Origin: Microbacterium croceum
GTDB taxonomy: Bacteria; Actinomycetota; Actinomycetes; Actinomycetales; Microbacteriaceae
Length of the DNA stretch: 64,000 nucleotides
Assembly: GCF_023091245.1 (NCBI RefSeq)
Contig: NZ_JAHWXN010000001.1
Coordinates: forward strand, 682,001-746,000
Direction of reading: 5' to 3'
The notes under the pieces were generated by a model that worked only from the letters and a program-made list of their open reading frames with translations, was not told the DNA's origin and searched no databases. Position 1 is the first letter of the stretch. Each line of letters starts with the position of its first letter. A program made the position numbers and the translations under genes. Positions 10,009 to 18,864 of this stretch are shown piece by piece.

Positions 10009-10213
10009 GGGCGTCCGCCTTCCCCTCGGCGCCAGTGTATCCAGCGCGGCGCGGGAGTTCGAGGGGTTCCCGCGACGTCATCACCCGTCTCACCCGCCAC
10101 GTGTCGGTCCCCGGCGTGCGGAACGGCCTCGCCTGGCGGGTTACGCTCGGGGGCGACGTCGGGGATTCTGGCGGGACGCCGCCGCAGTGGCGACCGAGAA
10201 CAAAGGAGTTCTG

Positions 10214-11182
10214 ATGACTGAGACGACCCTCCGCCCTCCGTTCGACCCGGAGTTGGAAGCCGCGCTGGCCCTGGTCGGCGACCAGCTGCCCTCGACCCTG
10301 ACGGCCGAGATGATCCCGCTGCTCCGGCAGAATCCGGTGAGCGGCGAGGACGAGGTCTTCACCGTGCTCGACGAGCGCGGCTTCACCCACCGCGACCTCA
10401 CCATCGCCGGTCACGGGGGCGACGAGATCGTCGTGACGGTGATCGAGAAGGAGGGCCGCACCGGCACCGGACCCGGTTTCTTCCACACGCACGGTGGCGG
10501 CATGATCATCGGCAACCGCTGGCTCGGTGTCGTCGGATTCCTGGACTGGGCCGAGCGCTTCAACGGTGTCATCGTCACGGTGGAGTACCGGTTGGCGCCG
10601 GAGTTCCCCGACCCGTATCCGGTCGAGGACTGCTACGCGGGTCTGGTGTGGACCGCCGACAACGCCGCCGACCTCGGAATCGACCCGGACCGCATCCTGA
10701 TCGGCGGTGGCAGCGCCGGAGGAGGCCTCGCGGCCGGCACCGCGCTGCTCGCCCGCGACCGGCGCGGACCGGCACTGATCGGCCAGCTGCTGATCTACCC
10801 CATGCTCGACGACCGCGACGAAAGCGTCTCGACGCAGCAGATCGACGGCATCGGCGTGTGGGACCGCGGCTCCAACATCACCGGATGGACCGCGCTCCTC
10901 GGCGACCGCAAGGGCACGGATGACGTGTCGATCTATGCGGCCCCTGCCCGGGCGACCGATCTCGCGGGTCTCCCGCCCGCGTTCATCGACTGCGGCAGCG
11001 CCGAGGTCTTCCGCGACGAGGATGTCGCCTACGCCACGAAGCTCTGGGAGGCCGGGGTCCAGGCAGAGCTGCACGTGTGGGCCGGCGGCTTCCACGGCTT
11101 CGACATGTTCGCCCCGCACGCCGCGGTCGCACAGGCCATGCTCGCCGCCCGCAACGACTGGGTGAACCGCCTGCTCGGCTGA
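10214..11182 (+). CDS. Alpha/beta hydrolase, HSL-type esterase/lipase
   Basis: 322 residues. Hormone-sensitive-lipase family marks: oxyanion motif HGGG at residues 93-96, nucleophile motif GGGSAGGG with Ser167, an Asp in DCGSAEVFRDED near residue 270 and the catalytic His in GGFHGFD near residue 297. No signal peptide, so it acts inside the cell, probably on short acyl esters. The ATG at 10214 has a strong AAAGGAG site and removes 69 codons of implausible upstream reading frame. It is followed by a perfect terminator hairpin, so it is a single-gene transcript. Confidence 0.9.
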   Translation: MTETTLRPPFDPELEAALALVGDQLPSTLTAEMIPLLRQNPVSGEDEVFTVLDERGFTHRDLTIAGHGGDEIVVTVIEKEGRTGTGPGFFHTHGGGMIIGNRWLGVVGFLDWAERFNGVIVTVEYRLAPEFPDPYPVEDCYAGLVWTADNAADLGIDPDRILIGGGSAGGGLAAGTALLARDRRGPALIGQLLIYPMLDDRDESVSTQQIDGIGVWDRGSNITGWTALLGDRKGTDDVSIYAAPARATDLAGLPPAFIDCGSAEVFRDEDVAYATKLWEAGVQAELHVWAGGFHGFDMFAPHAAVAQAMLAARNDWVNRLLG

Positions 11183-11188
11183 CTCCCG

Positions 11189-11223
11189 CACCCTACGGGG
11201 TCGCGCGTCGACCCCGTAGGGTG
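11189..11223 (+). terminator. Terminator of the esterase gene
   Basis: A perfect 15-bp stem (11189-11203 with 11209-11223) and a five-base loop begin seven bases after the stop codon. The right arm contains TAGGGT (11217-11222), which could also serve as the -10 of the next gene. Confidence 0.8.
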
Positions 11224-11248
11224 GAATCCCCGCGCGATGGAGCCCGAC

Positions 11249-12244
11249 ATGCAAGATCTGCTGGGGCGACTCACCGCCCTCGACCCGGATGCGAGCGAGA
11301 CCCTCAAGGTCGTCTCCTACTTCGACACCCTCGTCGCGCGTGCGGTCGGCATCGAGAGCATGCTGCGGGGCGCGGCCGTGCTCAGCGGCGCGACCGTGGG
11401 GCAGCGCGATGCGCGTCAGATCATCCGGGTGCGAGCCGACGGCGTGCGCATCGAACCGGTCGATCCCGGCGACAGGTGGATGCAGCGCGACAGCGGCCCG
11501 GATGCCGTCGCCTGGATCGAACGCGAGGGCGCGCCTCACACCAACGACGCCATGATCCTGGAGCGGCTCACCCTCGCCCTCGGCATCCTCCGCGCCCGCC
11601 GCGCCGGAGACGCGGAGAGCGCCGTCGAGCTGGTGATCAGTGCTTACGCGGGCGAGGGCGAGCGGGCATCCGCGCTGTCGAGGCTGCGCCTCGTCGCCGA
11701 GCCCATGCGGGTGATCGCCTCGCCGCCCGACCCTGCACCGCTGCCCCGGCATCCGTCCGCGGTGGTGGCGACGCGTCATGGGCTGACCAGGGCCACGATC
11801 ATCCCCGCGGGAATCGCCGTGGAGGACGTGTGGGATGCAGCGGGAGATCTCCGCGTCGGCATCGGTACCGAGCGTCTTGGGGAGCACCTGCCGAGCTCCT
11901 GGGAGGAGGCCCTGATCGCCGTGCGCCTGACGACCGCGAAGGAGCCGGTGGTGGCCGCCGACGACCTCGGTGCCTTCCTGCTCATCGCGGGCGCCGCGGA
12001 GTCCGGCGAGCTGCATCCGGATGCCGTCGCGCTCGCGCGGCTGGACGACCGCAGCAGGGAACTGCTCGACGCGGTGGTCGACGAGCAGAGCGTGCGGGCT
12101 GCGGCGGTGCGTCTGGGGCGGCACCACTCCAGCGTGCAGGAGCGCCTGGTCGCGCTGATCGCACAGCTCGGCTACGACCCGCGTACGCCGCGGGGGCAGA
12201 TGCGCTTCGTCACCGCCCGCATGCTCCTGCAGCTCGCCGGCTGA
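11249..12244 (+). CDS. PucR-type helix-turn-helix regulator
   Basis: 331 residues. The C-terminal 60 residues (VVDEQSVRAAAVRLGRHHSS, then VQERL) form the PucR-family C-terminal HTH, where a small helical repeat pattern follows a first-in-last wing. The N-terminal 230 residues look like a GAF/GGDEF-like sensory core but carry no motif I recognise. The ATG at 11249 is preferred over ATG 11237 because GGAG (11240-11243) sits six bases before it. A possible -10 (TAGGGT) lies in the preceding terminator. No obvious target gene is adjacent; the closest downstream is an ABC pair 370 bp away. Confidence 0.72.
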   Translation: MQDLLGRLTALDPDASETLKVVSYFDTLVARAVGIESMLRGAAVLSGATVGQRDARQIIRVRADGVRIEPVDPGDRWMQRDSGPDAVAWIEREGAPHTNDAMILERLTLALGILRARRAGDAESAVELVISAYAGEGERASALSRLRLVAEPMRVIASPPDPAPLPRHPSAVVATRHGLTRATIIPAGIAVEDVWDAAGDLRVGIGTERLGEHLPSSWEEALIAVRLTTAKEPVVAADDLGAFLLIAGAAESGELHPDAVALARLDDRSRELLDAVVDEQSVRAAAVRLGRHHSSVQERLVALIAQLGYDPRTPRGQMRFVTARMLLQLAG

Positions 12245-12298
12245 CACCGCCGGCATTCGGCATCCGGCATCCGTCGTCCGGCATCCGTCCTGGCACCC

Positions 12299-12374
12299 GC
12301 GACGTGCAGGAGGAATCGCGACGTGCAGGACCGATCTGCGGCGTTTCGTCCTGCAGGTCGCCGATGGTCCGACG
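12299..12374. repeat. Intergenic palindromic element, TGCAGGA type (copy A1)
   Basis: Arms TGCAGGA start at 12305 and 12324, the mirrored TCCTGCA at 12349, and a degenerate fourth arm TCCGACG at 12368: spacings 19, 25 and 19. The inner pair can be extended to CGACGTGCAGGAC (12319-12331) facing GTCCTGCAGGTCG (12348-12360), one mismatch in 13. It lies between two plus-strand genes. Just upstream (12250-12290) GGCATCCG recurs several times. Confidence 0.8.
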
Positions 12375-12471
12375 GATGGCGCCTCCGTGCCACCGGGGCC
12401 GCGGCGGGCATCGGAACGACTGACCTGCTGTATGCCGATATTCAATACAAGAGACTGCGGTATCGCCTCAT

Positions 12472-12558
12472 ATGACTACTAATCTGAGGAAAGGCCTGCT
12501 TGAGACCCTGCTGTGTGCCGGTGTGAGACACGGGAGGATGCGAAAACGCCTGGGATGA
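12472..12558 (+). pseudogene. Remnant of a PadR-type regulator (N-terminal 28 codons)
   Basis: A 28-residue reading frame starts with MTTNLRKGLLE, which matches the highly conserved beginning of PadR regulators, and continues TLLCAGVRHGRMRKRLG, resembling a shortened first helix-turn of the same domain. The remaining roughly 80 to 150 residues of a PadR protein are absent and the frame ends 58 bases before the ABC ATPase gene. PadR genes are often found directly upstream of MacB-like ABC pairs, so this looks like a deletion scar. It could also be a translated leader peptide. No ribosome site is visible. Confidence 0.4.
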
Positions 12559-12615
12559 CAACTACCGTGGGTCGGTGCGGCGCACGGACCGGGTCGCCAT
12601 CAGCGAAGGATGACG

Positions 12616-13239
12616 ATGATCGATCTGACCGACGTGGCCAAGCTCTACCCCCGTGGTGAGGTCGCCTTGCGGCCGGTGTCCGTCGAGTTCCATCCCGGTG
12701 AGCTGGTGTGGTTGAGTGGGCGATCGGGCGTGGGGAAGAGCACGCTCCTCGGCATCGCCGCGTTGCTCGTCGTCGAGAGCAGCGGCACGGTACGGATCGA
12801 CGGCGTGCCGGTGCTGCCGTCGGATGAGGGGACGCGGAGCCGCCTGCGGCGCGAGCTCTTCGGGGTCGTGCCGCAGAGTCCGCGCCTCTTCTCGGAGTTG
12901 TCCCCTGTGCGCAACGTCATGCTCGCCGCGGCGACGCTCACCGCAGACGATGCGGACGCCGCGCTGGCCGAGGTCGGACTGGACGGGCATGCCGCACGGC
13001 CGGTGAAGACGATGTCGGGTGGGGAACAGCAGCGCGTGTCGATCGCACGTGCGCTGGCCAAGCGGCCACGCGTGCTGTTCGCCGATGAGCCCACCTCGGC
13101 CCTGGACGACGCGAACGCCTCCGCTGTCCGACGGATCCTCCGGGCTGCCGTCGACCGAGGGTGCGCAGTCGTGGTCGCGTCGCACGATCCGCGGATCGGT
13201 GACCACGCCGACCGCCGTATCGACCTGGAGGTCGCGTGA
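12616..13239 (+). CDS. ABC transporter ATP-binding protein (MacB/LolD-like)
   Basis: 207 residues: Walker A SGRSGVGKST (about residue 35), Q-loop VPQSPRLF, signature MSGGEQQR, Walker B VLFADEP and H-loop ASHDP. All catalytic elements are present. The ATG at 12616 is chosen because GAAGGA (12605-12610) is spaced five bases from it, while the ATG at 12610 overlaps that site. The stop overlaps the start of the FtsX-like permease by four bases. Together they form a type VII (MacB/FtsX) transporter, which usually moves lipoproteins, peptides or drugs by mechanotransmission. No membrane-fusion partner is present. Confidence 0.92.
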   Translation: MIDLTDVAKLYPRGEVALRPVSVEFHPGELVWLSGRSGVGKSTLLGIAALLVVESSGTVRIDGVPVLPSDEGTRSRLRRELFGVVPQSPRLFSELSPVRNVMLAAATLTADDADAALAEVGLDGHAARPVKTMSGGEQQRVSIARALAKRPRVLFADEPTSALDDANASAVRRILRAAVDRGCAVVVASHDPRIGDHADRRIDLEVA

Positions 13240-14450
13240 TGGGAAGGGCGACCACTCTGGCCGGATGGCTCATGCCCGGCATCCTCCGGCGGTATCGCGC
13301 ACTGGTGATCCTGTCGATGATCGGGGTGGGGGTCTTCGGCGCGGTCGTGCCGTTGGCCTCCGAAACCGCCGACACCGCGGCGACGGCGAAGGAGGGTCTG
13401 GGATCGCCCGGGCTGCGCGCGATCATGCTCAGCGCGTCCGATCCGAACGAGGAGCAGCCACTCACGGGGGCGAGCCTCGACGAGGTGCGTGCGACCGACG
13501 GGGTCGAGGAGGCCGTCGGTTGGAACCAGGCGTTGCTGACCGTGCAGCACGGATCCGCGACGATCTCCCCCGATCTGACCCCGCGCTTTCTCCCGCTGCA
13601 GCCCGCGCTCCTCGAGGGTGAGGAACCCGTGGCGGCGAACGAGGTCCTGATCTCCTCCGCCATGATCGATGACCTGGGTGCGGAGGTGGGAGACACCCTC
13701 GACGCCTCCTACAACCGCTTCGTCTCGGCGGGACTGCAGGAGGGCGTGTCGACGGAGGTCACGATCGTCGGCGTCTACGACGCGACATCCGTCGGGCTCG
13801 ACGGCGGGATCGCGGCCTACGGGTCACCGGCGTGGGTCGACGAGGTCCTGATGGCGCAGCAGGGCGCGTCCGAGACGGACAGCACCCGGCAGCTGGAGTA
13901 CCAGTACATCTACGCGCTGGTCACGAGCCGCGACGGCGTTCCGGAGGTGGTCGGACAGCTCACCGACCGTGGCTTCACCGCAAGCAGCCTCGGTGCGCTC
14001 CTGTCCGGCGTGCAGCCGGTGCAGTCCGCTCTTGATCTGGCCAGGATCGTGCTCGCCTCCCTGCTGGTGGTCTTCCTGCTCGTCGTGGGCGGGACGGCGG
14101 CGACGGCGGTCATGTCCGCGAAGCGGGGAGAGATCGGGCTGCTGCGTGCCTTCGGCTGGCCGCGGGGGCGGGTGCTCTGGGCGTTCCTGGCGCAGTTCCT
14201 CCTGCTCGGCGGCGTGATCGCCGTGGGTGGGGCGTTGTCGAGTGCTGTTGCGCTCGCCGTTTTGTCGGTCGTCTTCCCGACCGGGCTGTTCGGGCTGCCC
14301 GTGGAGGTCGGACTGTCGCCCGGCGCCATCGGAACCATGGCAATGCTCCTCGTCGCACCGCCGATGGTGTTCGCCCTGGCGGCGTTGGTGCCGGTCCTCA
14401 CCGCCGCGTCGACCCCTCCCGACGACGTGCTCCGCGACATCGACGGGTGA
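13236..14450 (+). CDS. FtsX/MacB-like ABC permease
   Basis: 404 residues. One N-terminal helix (about residues 24-44), a large extracytoplasmic domain (about 45-260) of the MacB periplasmic-core type, and three C-terminal helices (about 270-395) with the FtsX motif KRGEIGLLRAFGWPRGRVL just after the second helix. Four helices in total is the type VII exporter topology. It overlaps the ATPase gene by ATGA and probably pairs with it. The extracytoplasmic domain contains no domain I recognise. Convergent with the operon ending at 14483; only a weak 6-bp hairpin separates them. Confidence 0.88.
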   Translation: MMGRATTLAGWLMPGILRRYRALVILSMIGVGVFGAVVPLASETADTAATAKEGLGSPGLRAIMLSASDPNEEQPLTGASLDEVRATDGVEEAVGWNQALLTVQHGSATISPDLTPRFLPLQPALLEGEEPVAANEVLISSAMIDDLGAEVGDTLDASYNRFVSAGLQEGVSTEVTIVGVYDATSVGLDGGIAAYGSPAWVDEVLMAQQGASETDSTRQLEYQYIYALVTSRDGVPEVVGQLTDRGFTASSLGALLSGVQPVQSALDLARIVLASLLVVFLLVVGGTAATAVMSAKRGEIGLLRAFGWPRGRVLWAFLAQFLLLGGVIAVGGALSSAVALAVLSVVFPTGLFGLPVEVGLSPGAIGTMAMLLVAPPMVFALAALVPVLTAASTPPDDVLRDIDG

Positions 14451-14482
14451 TCACCGCCTCGCGGCCGCAGGTCGCTCCGACC

Positions 14483-15586
14483 TCACTCGAACCCGGGGTA
14501 CTCCTGCAGCTTCCGCTCGAACTCCGCGCGATCGGCCTCGCTGAGCACGGCGCTCGCGATCACCATCAGCTGCAGTCCTTCGAGCGGCTCGCCCGTGCGC
14601 GCGTTCTGCGCCTCCCTGGCGATGCGGAAGTCCCCGGTGGGGTCGTTCGACAGGTCGTAGATGTTCGCGTAGAACCGCAGCGGGTCGGGATAGTTCTCGG
14701 TGTAGTACTCCCAGGTGTGCTGCGTGCGCGGGTCGTCGCTGCCGTAGAGCTTCGTGATCATGGTCGGGTCGATCCCCGAGTTCGTCGGGTCGTTGAAGCT
14801 GTACAGGTTCCACAGGCCGTGCTCGACCACGACCTGGTCGATGATCCGCATGACCTCGACCTTGCGGTCCGGATCCTGGATCGGCTCGTTGGTCGCCCAT
14901 CCGACCGAGGTGTACTCGATCAGCATCGACTCCCCGCCGTACCCGTTGCGCTCAGGGCGCAGGTCCTCGTCCCCCACCTCGGTCCAGGTGTAGCCGAACC
15001 GCTCGCTCAGGCGGGTGCGGATGTCGGCGAACAGGCTGTCCGCGTCGGCGCGCACCTCTTCCAGCGACTGCTGGGCGAGCACGTTCTGCGAATCGGTGCC
15101 CTTGATCCCCGGGTACGCCTCCGCGTGCTTCTGCTCCTCGGACTTCACGCCTTCGTAGTTGCCGGACGCGGATGTCTGCAGAGCACTCATGCCGCCGACG
15201 GTCGCGACGTTGAAGATGATCGTGATGATCAGCGCGATGGCGCCCAGCATCCGTCCTCGACGTGAGACCAGCGCCGCCACGATCACCGCGACCACGACGA
15301 GCTGCAGCGTGAGCAGCGTGACGCCGTACAGGATGTCGGTCCCTCCGGCGAAGAGCGTGCCGAACAGGATCAGCGCGAACAGGATGGCGGACAGCAGGGC
15401 GATCCAGCCGATCGCGTTCGCGGGCTGCTTCGGCGCGACAGCGGCCGGGTCGACCACGGGAGCCGGCAGTACCCAGGATGCCGGCCCCTGCGGACGGCGG
15501 GCGTTCTTGTAGCCACCGGGCGGCGGCACGGGCGGGGCACCCTCCGTGCCCGCGACGTAGCGCGCCCGCTGCTTCTCGTGGTCCAT
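14483..15586 (-). CDS. Hypothetical membrane protein, last gene of the MoxR/VWA operon
   Basis: 367 residues. A Pro-rich N-terminus is followed by three membrane helices (about residues 58-150) and a soluble C-terminal domain of about 220 residues exposed on one side, with repeated acidic and aromatic residues (FGYTWTEVGDEDL, NLYSFNDPT). No known domain was recognised. The ATG at 15586 shares its A with the stop of the preceding TPR gene (TGATG), a sign of coupled translation; an ATG six bases earlier is also possible. Its place at the end of the MoxR operon suggests a client or envelope partner of that system. Confidence 0.7.
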   Translation of the reverse strand: MDHEKQRARYVAGTEGAPPVPPPGGYKNARRPQGPASWVLPAPVVDPAAVAPKQPANAIGWIALLSAILFALILFGTLFAGGTDILYGVTLLTLQLVVVAVIVAALVSRRGRMLGAIALIITIIFNVATVGGMSALQTSASGNYEGVKSEEQKHAEAYPGIKGTDSQNVLAQQSLEEVRADADSLFADIRTRLSERFGYTWTEVGDEDLRPERNGYGGESMLIEYTSVGWATNEPIQDPDRKVEVMRIIDQVVVEHGLWNLYSFNDPTNSGIDPTMITKLYGSDDPRTQHTWEYYTENYPDPLRFYANIYDLSNDPTGDFRIAREAQNARTGEPLEGLQLMVIASAVLSEADRAEFERKLQEYPGFE

Positions 15587-16341
15587 CACCATGGCTTGTC
15601 CGTCCCAGAGCCGCCCTGGTCGTCACCGTTCTGCTGCTGGTCGCGCTCCTGCGTGCCCTGCTCGAGCTTGTCCTGCAGGTCCTGCAGCTTGTCGTCCGAG
15701 GGCTGCGGCTTCTCCTCCTGCGGCTTCTCCTCCGGCGGCGGCGGGGGCTGCTCCTGCTCCTGTTGCTTCTGCTTCAGGCGGTCCTTCGTGTCTTCGAGCG
15801 ACTTCCCCATGTCGCGCTGCGGATCCGACGACTGCTGTTGCGCGGCGTCGCTGTTGCACGCCTCCGGCGTCTCCACCGTGATCGTCAGCGCCTCGCCGTA
15901 GAACTCGGCCGCGCCCGCGCCGTCACCGTCGGCGCGGGCGGCATCGCCCTGCCGCTCGATCACGAGGGCCAGGTTGATCCGCACGCCGCAGACCTCGAGG
16001 CCGTGCGCGAGGTCGAGGGCCTCTTCGAGCTTCGCGCGCGCCTCGGGGAGCTGCTCGGCCGCGCCGAGGGCGGTGCCGACGTTGAAGGGCGCCTTGTACG
16101 GCTCGAACCAGTTGAGGAACTCCTGGCCACGCGCGGACGCCTCGGCTCCGGCGTAGTCGTCGACCACGTACGCCGTGATCGCCTGATGTGCGAAGGCGTA
16201 CATGCTCAGCAGCTTGCCCACGAAGAGCAGCGCGGCGAGCGTGAGCGGGAGCGTGCCGATCGCGATCCACCGGCGGATGCGGCGGCGTCGGCGGTTCGCC
16301 GCCAGCAGAGCGGCCGCGGGGCTCGGGGCGTCGACGGTCAT
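15586..16341 (-). CDS. TPR-like membrane protein of the MoxR/VWA operon
   Basis: 251 residues. A basic start (RRRRRIRRW) is followed by one membrane helix (about residues 28-48), a helical region with TPR-like pairs (FNVGTALGAAEQLPEARAKL and INLALVIERQGDAARADG), and a Gln/Glu/Pro-rich C-terminal tail predicted to be a coiled coil or disordered. It resembles BatC/BatE-like TPR partners in aerotolerance operons. It overlaps the upstream VWA gene by ATGA and the downstream gene by one base. Confidence 0.75.
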   Translation of the reverse strand: MTVDAPSPAAALLAANRRRRRIRRWIAIGTLPLTLAALLFVGKLLSMYAFAHQAITAYVVDDYAGAEASARGQEFLNWFEPYKAPFNVGTALGAAEQLPEARAKLEEALDLAHGLEVCGVRINLALVIERQGDAARADGDGAGAAEFYGEALTITVETPEACNSDAAQQQSSDPQRDMGKSLEDTKDRLKQKQQEQEQPPPPPEEKPQEEKPQPSDDKLQDLQDKLEQGTQERDQQQNGDDQGGSGTDKPW

Positions 16342-17402
16342 CGGGCACCTCCCTCGGTGCGGGGCGCTGCAGGTCGCGGTGCCCGCAGCTGACGCAGTCG
16401 CGCGATCAGCATCGTGGCCCTGGTCAGCTCGAACCCGAGCAGCGCGAGCACCACGAGGGCGGCGATCCAGTACAGCTCGGTGACGTTCCCCGTCGAGCCG
16501 GACTCCGCATAGCTGGTCGTCGTGGACGGTGGTGCCGGCAGCGTCGGAGCGGCATCCGCCGTGCGGTGCTGGTACTCCACGCCGAGCTGGTCGGCGACCG
16601 CCGTCAGGTTGGCTTCGTCGATCGTCGACAGCGCGTCGGCTCCCTGGTACTCGATGTACCCGGAGTCCCCGCCGGAGAGCCCGCCGCTGGTGATGCGCAT
16701 GGGCCCGCCCTCGGCGGTGCCGTAGCCGAGCACGGCACCGGCGTCGGTGTACTTCGCGCTCGCGCTGAACGACTCCGGTGGCGTGTCCACCGTCTGCTCC
16801 CCGTCGCCGAAATAGAACACCATGCGCGAGCGGTCGGGCGACGACTCGGCGGCGCTCTTCAGGGTCTCGGCGAGCAGCGGGGCGGCGATCCCGATCGAGC
16901 TGCCGCGCGACCGGCTCGTGACCTCGGGCCGCAGCACGTCGAGCGAGCCGACCAGCGCGGTGGTGTCGGTGGTCAGCGGCATCCGCAGCTGCGCCGCGGC
17001 GTCGAAGGTCAGCAGGGCGAAGCGCGCGCCGGGGTACTCCTGGATGATCGCTCTGACGTCTTCCCGCACACCGTCGAGGCGGGGCTGGTCGCCGTCCCAG
17101 TCCTCGGCGACGATGCTCGCGGTCGTGTCGACGACCAGCACGATGTCGGTGTCGGTCGCGAGGGTCTGCGTCGCGCCACCGGGGATGCCGGGGCGCAGCA
17201 CCACGAAGAAGCACGCCAGCACCAGCACGAGGCGCAGTGCCCACAGGGTGCGGTGCGAGGCGACGGTGCCGGTGGTCTTCTCCTGGCTTCCTGAGCCGGC
17301 CTGCGGGCGGGGTGCACGGATCAGCACCCACACGACGAGCGCGGTGAGCGGAAGGAACAGCAGCACCAGCAGCAGCGGATGCAGAACCGGCTGAAAGATC
17401 AC
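16338..17402 (-). CDS. VWA domain membrane protein (BatB-like)
   Basis: 354 residues from GTG 17402, which overlaps the upstream stop by GTGA. Two N-terminal helices (about residues 5-30 and 55-75), a von Willebrand A domain beginning IVLVVDTTASIVAEDW with a MIDAS of the form DxTxS, and a C-terminal helix near residue 315. The extracytoplasmic or cytoplasmic face of the VWA domain cannot be settled. It is the second of two adjacent VWA proteins in a MoxR operon, equivalent to BatA/BatB pairs, which are thought to work with MoxR ATPases in assembling or activating protein complexes through metal-dependent contacts. Confidence 0.86.
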   Translation of the reverse strand: MIFQPVLHPLLLVLLFLPLTALVVWVLIRAPRPQAGSGSQEKTTGTVASHRTLWALRLVLVLACFFVVLRPGIPGGATQTLATDTDIVLVVDTTASIVAEDWDGDQPRLDGVREDVRAIIQEYPGARFALLTFDAAAQLRMPLTTDTTALVGSLDVLRPEVTSRSRGSSIGIAAPLLAETLKSAAESSPDRSRMVFYFGDGEQTVDTPPESFSASAKYTDAGAVLGYGTAEGGPMRITSGGLSGGDSGYIEYQGADALSTIDEANLTAVADQLGVEYQHRTADAAPTLPAPPSTTTSYAESGSTGNVTELYWIAALVVLALLGFELTRATMLIARLRQLRAPRPAAPRTEGGAR

Positions 17403-18385
17403 AGTCGCACCCTCCACACCACGATGATGAACGAGAGCACCGCGACCATCAGCACGGCGATCCAGAGGTTCGGGGTGTCCGTCCACACGATCTGCGCCTC
17501 GCCGCGCAGCGCGGTGGCCTCCTGTTCCTGCACCTGAGCGACGATGTCGGAGACGGTGGTCGTGTCGCGCAGGCCGAATGCGGCTCCGCCGGTCGCTTCG
17601 GCCGCAGCTGCCAACTCGGCGCTGACGTCGGCATCCTTGCCCTGCACCGGGTTGAGCGCGAACACCCGCACCTCCTTGGCCGCGGCATAGGCGGCGGCCT
17701 CCTCCAGGGTCACGATCGACGCGCCGTTCACCTCGTTGTCGGTGGCGAAGATCACCGAGCGGGAGCGCTCGTCATCCGGCCGGTCGAAGCCCATCGTGCA
17801 CGCGGCGAGTCCGTCGCCGATGAGCGAGGCGCCGTTGCCGTTGAGGGTTCCGACCCAGTGCTCTGGAACGGCGTCGGTGTAGTCGAAGCTGCTCTTGATG
17901 CTCTCGAGGTGGCTGCGGATGAACTCGTAGTCGTCGGTCAACGGGAAGATCTGCACCGGCGAGCTGTTGAAGATCGTCAGCCCGATGCGCTCGCCCTCGA
18001 AGTCGTCGAGCAGTTCCTCGAACACGCTCAGCACTTCGACGTCGACCTCGGTCATCGACCCTGAGACGTCGAGGCACAGCATGATGTCGCGACTCGTGTT
18101 GACCGGCTGGATGGTCTGCGACGACATCGGGCGGGCGGCGACGACGCCGGCGGTGATCACCGCGACGGCTCCGAGCGCGAGGATGCCGGTGAGCGCGAGC
18201 ACCCGGCGCCGCAGCGCCTCACGGAAGCTCGGCAGCTGGCGCAGGCGTTCGGCGCGCGCGACGCGTGCGGTCTCGGCGGCATGCGAGCGTCCGCGGCGTC
18301 GCAGCCCGAGGGCGAGACCGATCCCGAGGGCGACGAGCACCACGGCGACCGCGACGATGATCATCCAGAAGTTCGCTAGTGCCAT
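17399..18385 (-). CDS. VWA domain membrane protein (BatA-like)
   Basis: 328 residues. Helix near residues 7-28, basic linker, second helix about 62-84, a VWA domain with a classical MIDAS DVSGSM at about residue 107 and the threonine and aspartate positions (SLIGDGLA, FATDNEVNG) preserved, then a C-terminal helix (about 305-325). The perfect MIDAS contrasts with the altered one in the next gene. It overlaps the upstream small gene by ten bases and the downstream gene by four. MoxR-associated VWA proteins are thought to bridge the AAA ATPase to its clients. Confidence 0.87.
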   Translation of the reverse strand: MALANFWMIIVAVAVVLVALGIGLALGLRRRGRSHAAETARVARAERLRQLPSFREALRRRVLALTGILALGAVAVITAGVVAARPMSSQTIQPVNTSRDIMLCLDVSGSMTEVDVEVLSVFEELLDDFEGERIGLTIFNSSPVQIFPLTDDYEFIRSHLESIKSSFDYTDAVPEHWVGTLNGNGASLIGDGLAACTMGFDRPDDERSRSVIFATDNEVNGASIVTLEEAAAYAAAKEVRVFALNPVQGKDADVSAELAAAAEATGGAAFGLRDTTTVSDIVAQVQEQEATALRGEAQIVWTDTPNLWIAVLMVAVLSFIIVVWRVRL

Positions 18386-18864
18386 GTGCGCACCACCGTC
18401 CTCGCCGCTTCGGCCCCGGCGACCGGATCGATCGACGGACCAGGACGGAAGATGCTCGGGTAGTAATGCCGACCCATGGCGTCGATCAGCGCCGGGTGCA
18501 CGCCGCGGGCCTTCAGATCGTCGAGAGCGAGCACCGGGGCCTCGAGCCCGCTGTACTCATTGACGAACGTGCGCACGACACGGCTGAGCTCGAGGTTGGC
18601 ATTGCGCGGAGTCAGTCGGCGCTCGCGGTAATCGGTCTCGATCTGCTGGATGCGGTCGAGATACTCGGTGCGCAGCTGCGAGAGCACGTCGGCAGTTGCC
18701 GGCAGCGCCCCCTGCGGCTCTGCGACGGCAGCAGCGCGGCGCGGACGGGTCAGCACGATCACGAGCCAGGCGGCGGCGATCAGCAGCAGCAGGATGCCGA
18801 TGGCGAGCAGCATCCAGCCCCAGCCGTACTGGGCCGGGGGGTAGAGCTCATCAGAACCGGGCAT
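18376..18864 (-). CDS. DUF4381-like membrane protein of the MoxR operon
   Basis: 162 residues. One membrane helix (about residues 18-42) is followed by a helical cytoplasmic region with LRTEYLDRIQQIETDYRER and NLELSRVVRTFVNEYSG. Proteins of this size and layout between DUF58 and VWA genes are a regular part of MoxR operons and often carry DUF4381. It overlaps both neighbours (14 and 10 bases). Role unknown. Confidence 0.72.
   Translation of the reverse strand: MPGSDELYPPAQYGWGWMLLAIGILLLLIAAAWLVIVLTRPRRAAAVAEPQGALPATADVLSQLRTEYLDRIQQIETDYRERRLTPRNANLELSRVVRTFVNEYSGLEAPVLALDDLKARGVHPALIDAMGRHYYPSIFRPGPSIDPVAGAEAARTVVRTWH

Noticed and set aside
10057-10140. Another palindromic element sharing GTGTCGGTCCCCGGCGTG with copy D
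   Set aside because: Only the centre string matches; the paired arms at the expected distances are absent.
12472-12558. Lanthipeptide or bacteriocin precursor before the ABC pair
   Set aside because: No leader-core organisation or modification enzyme; agreement with the PadR start is better.
14469-14483. Terminator between the FtsX permease and the MoxR operon
   Set aside because: Only a 6-bp stem with a three-base loop that overlaps a stop codon; too weak to call.
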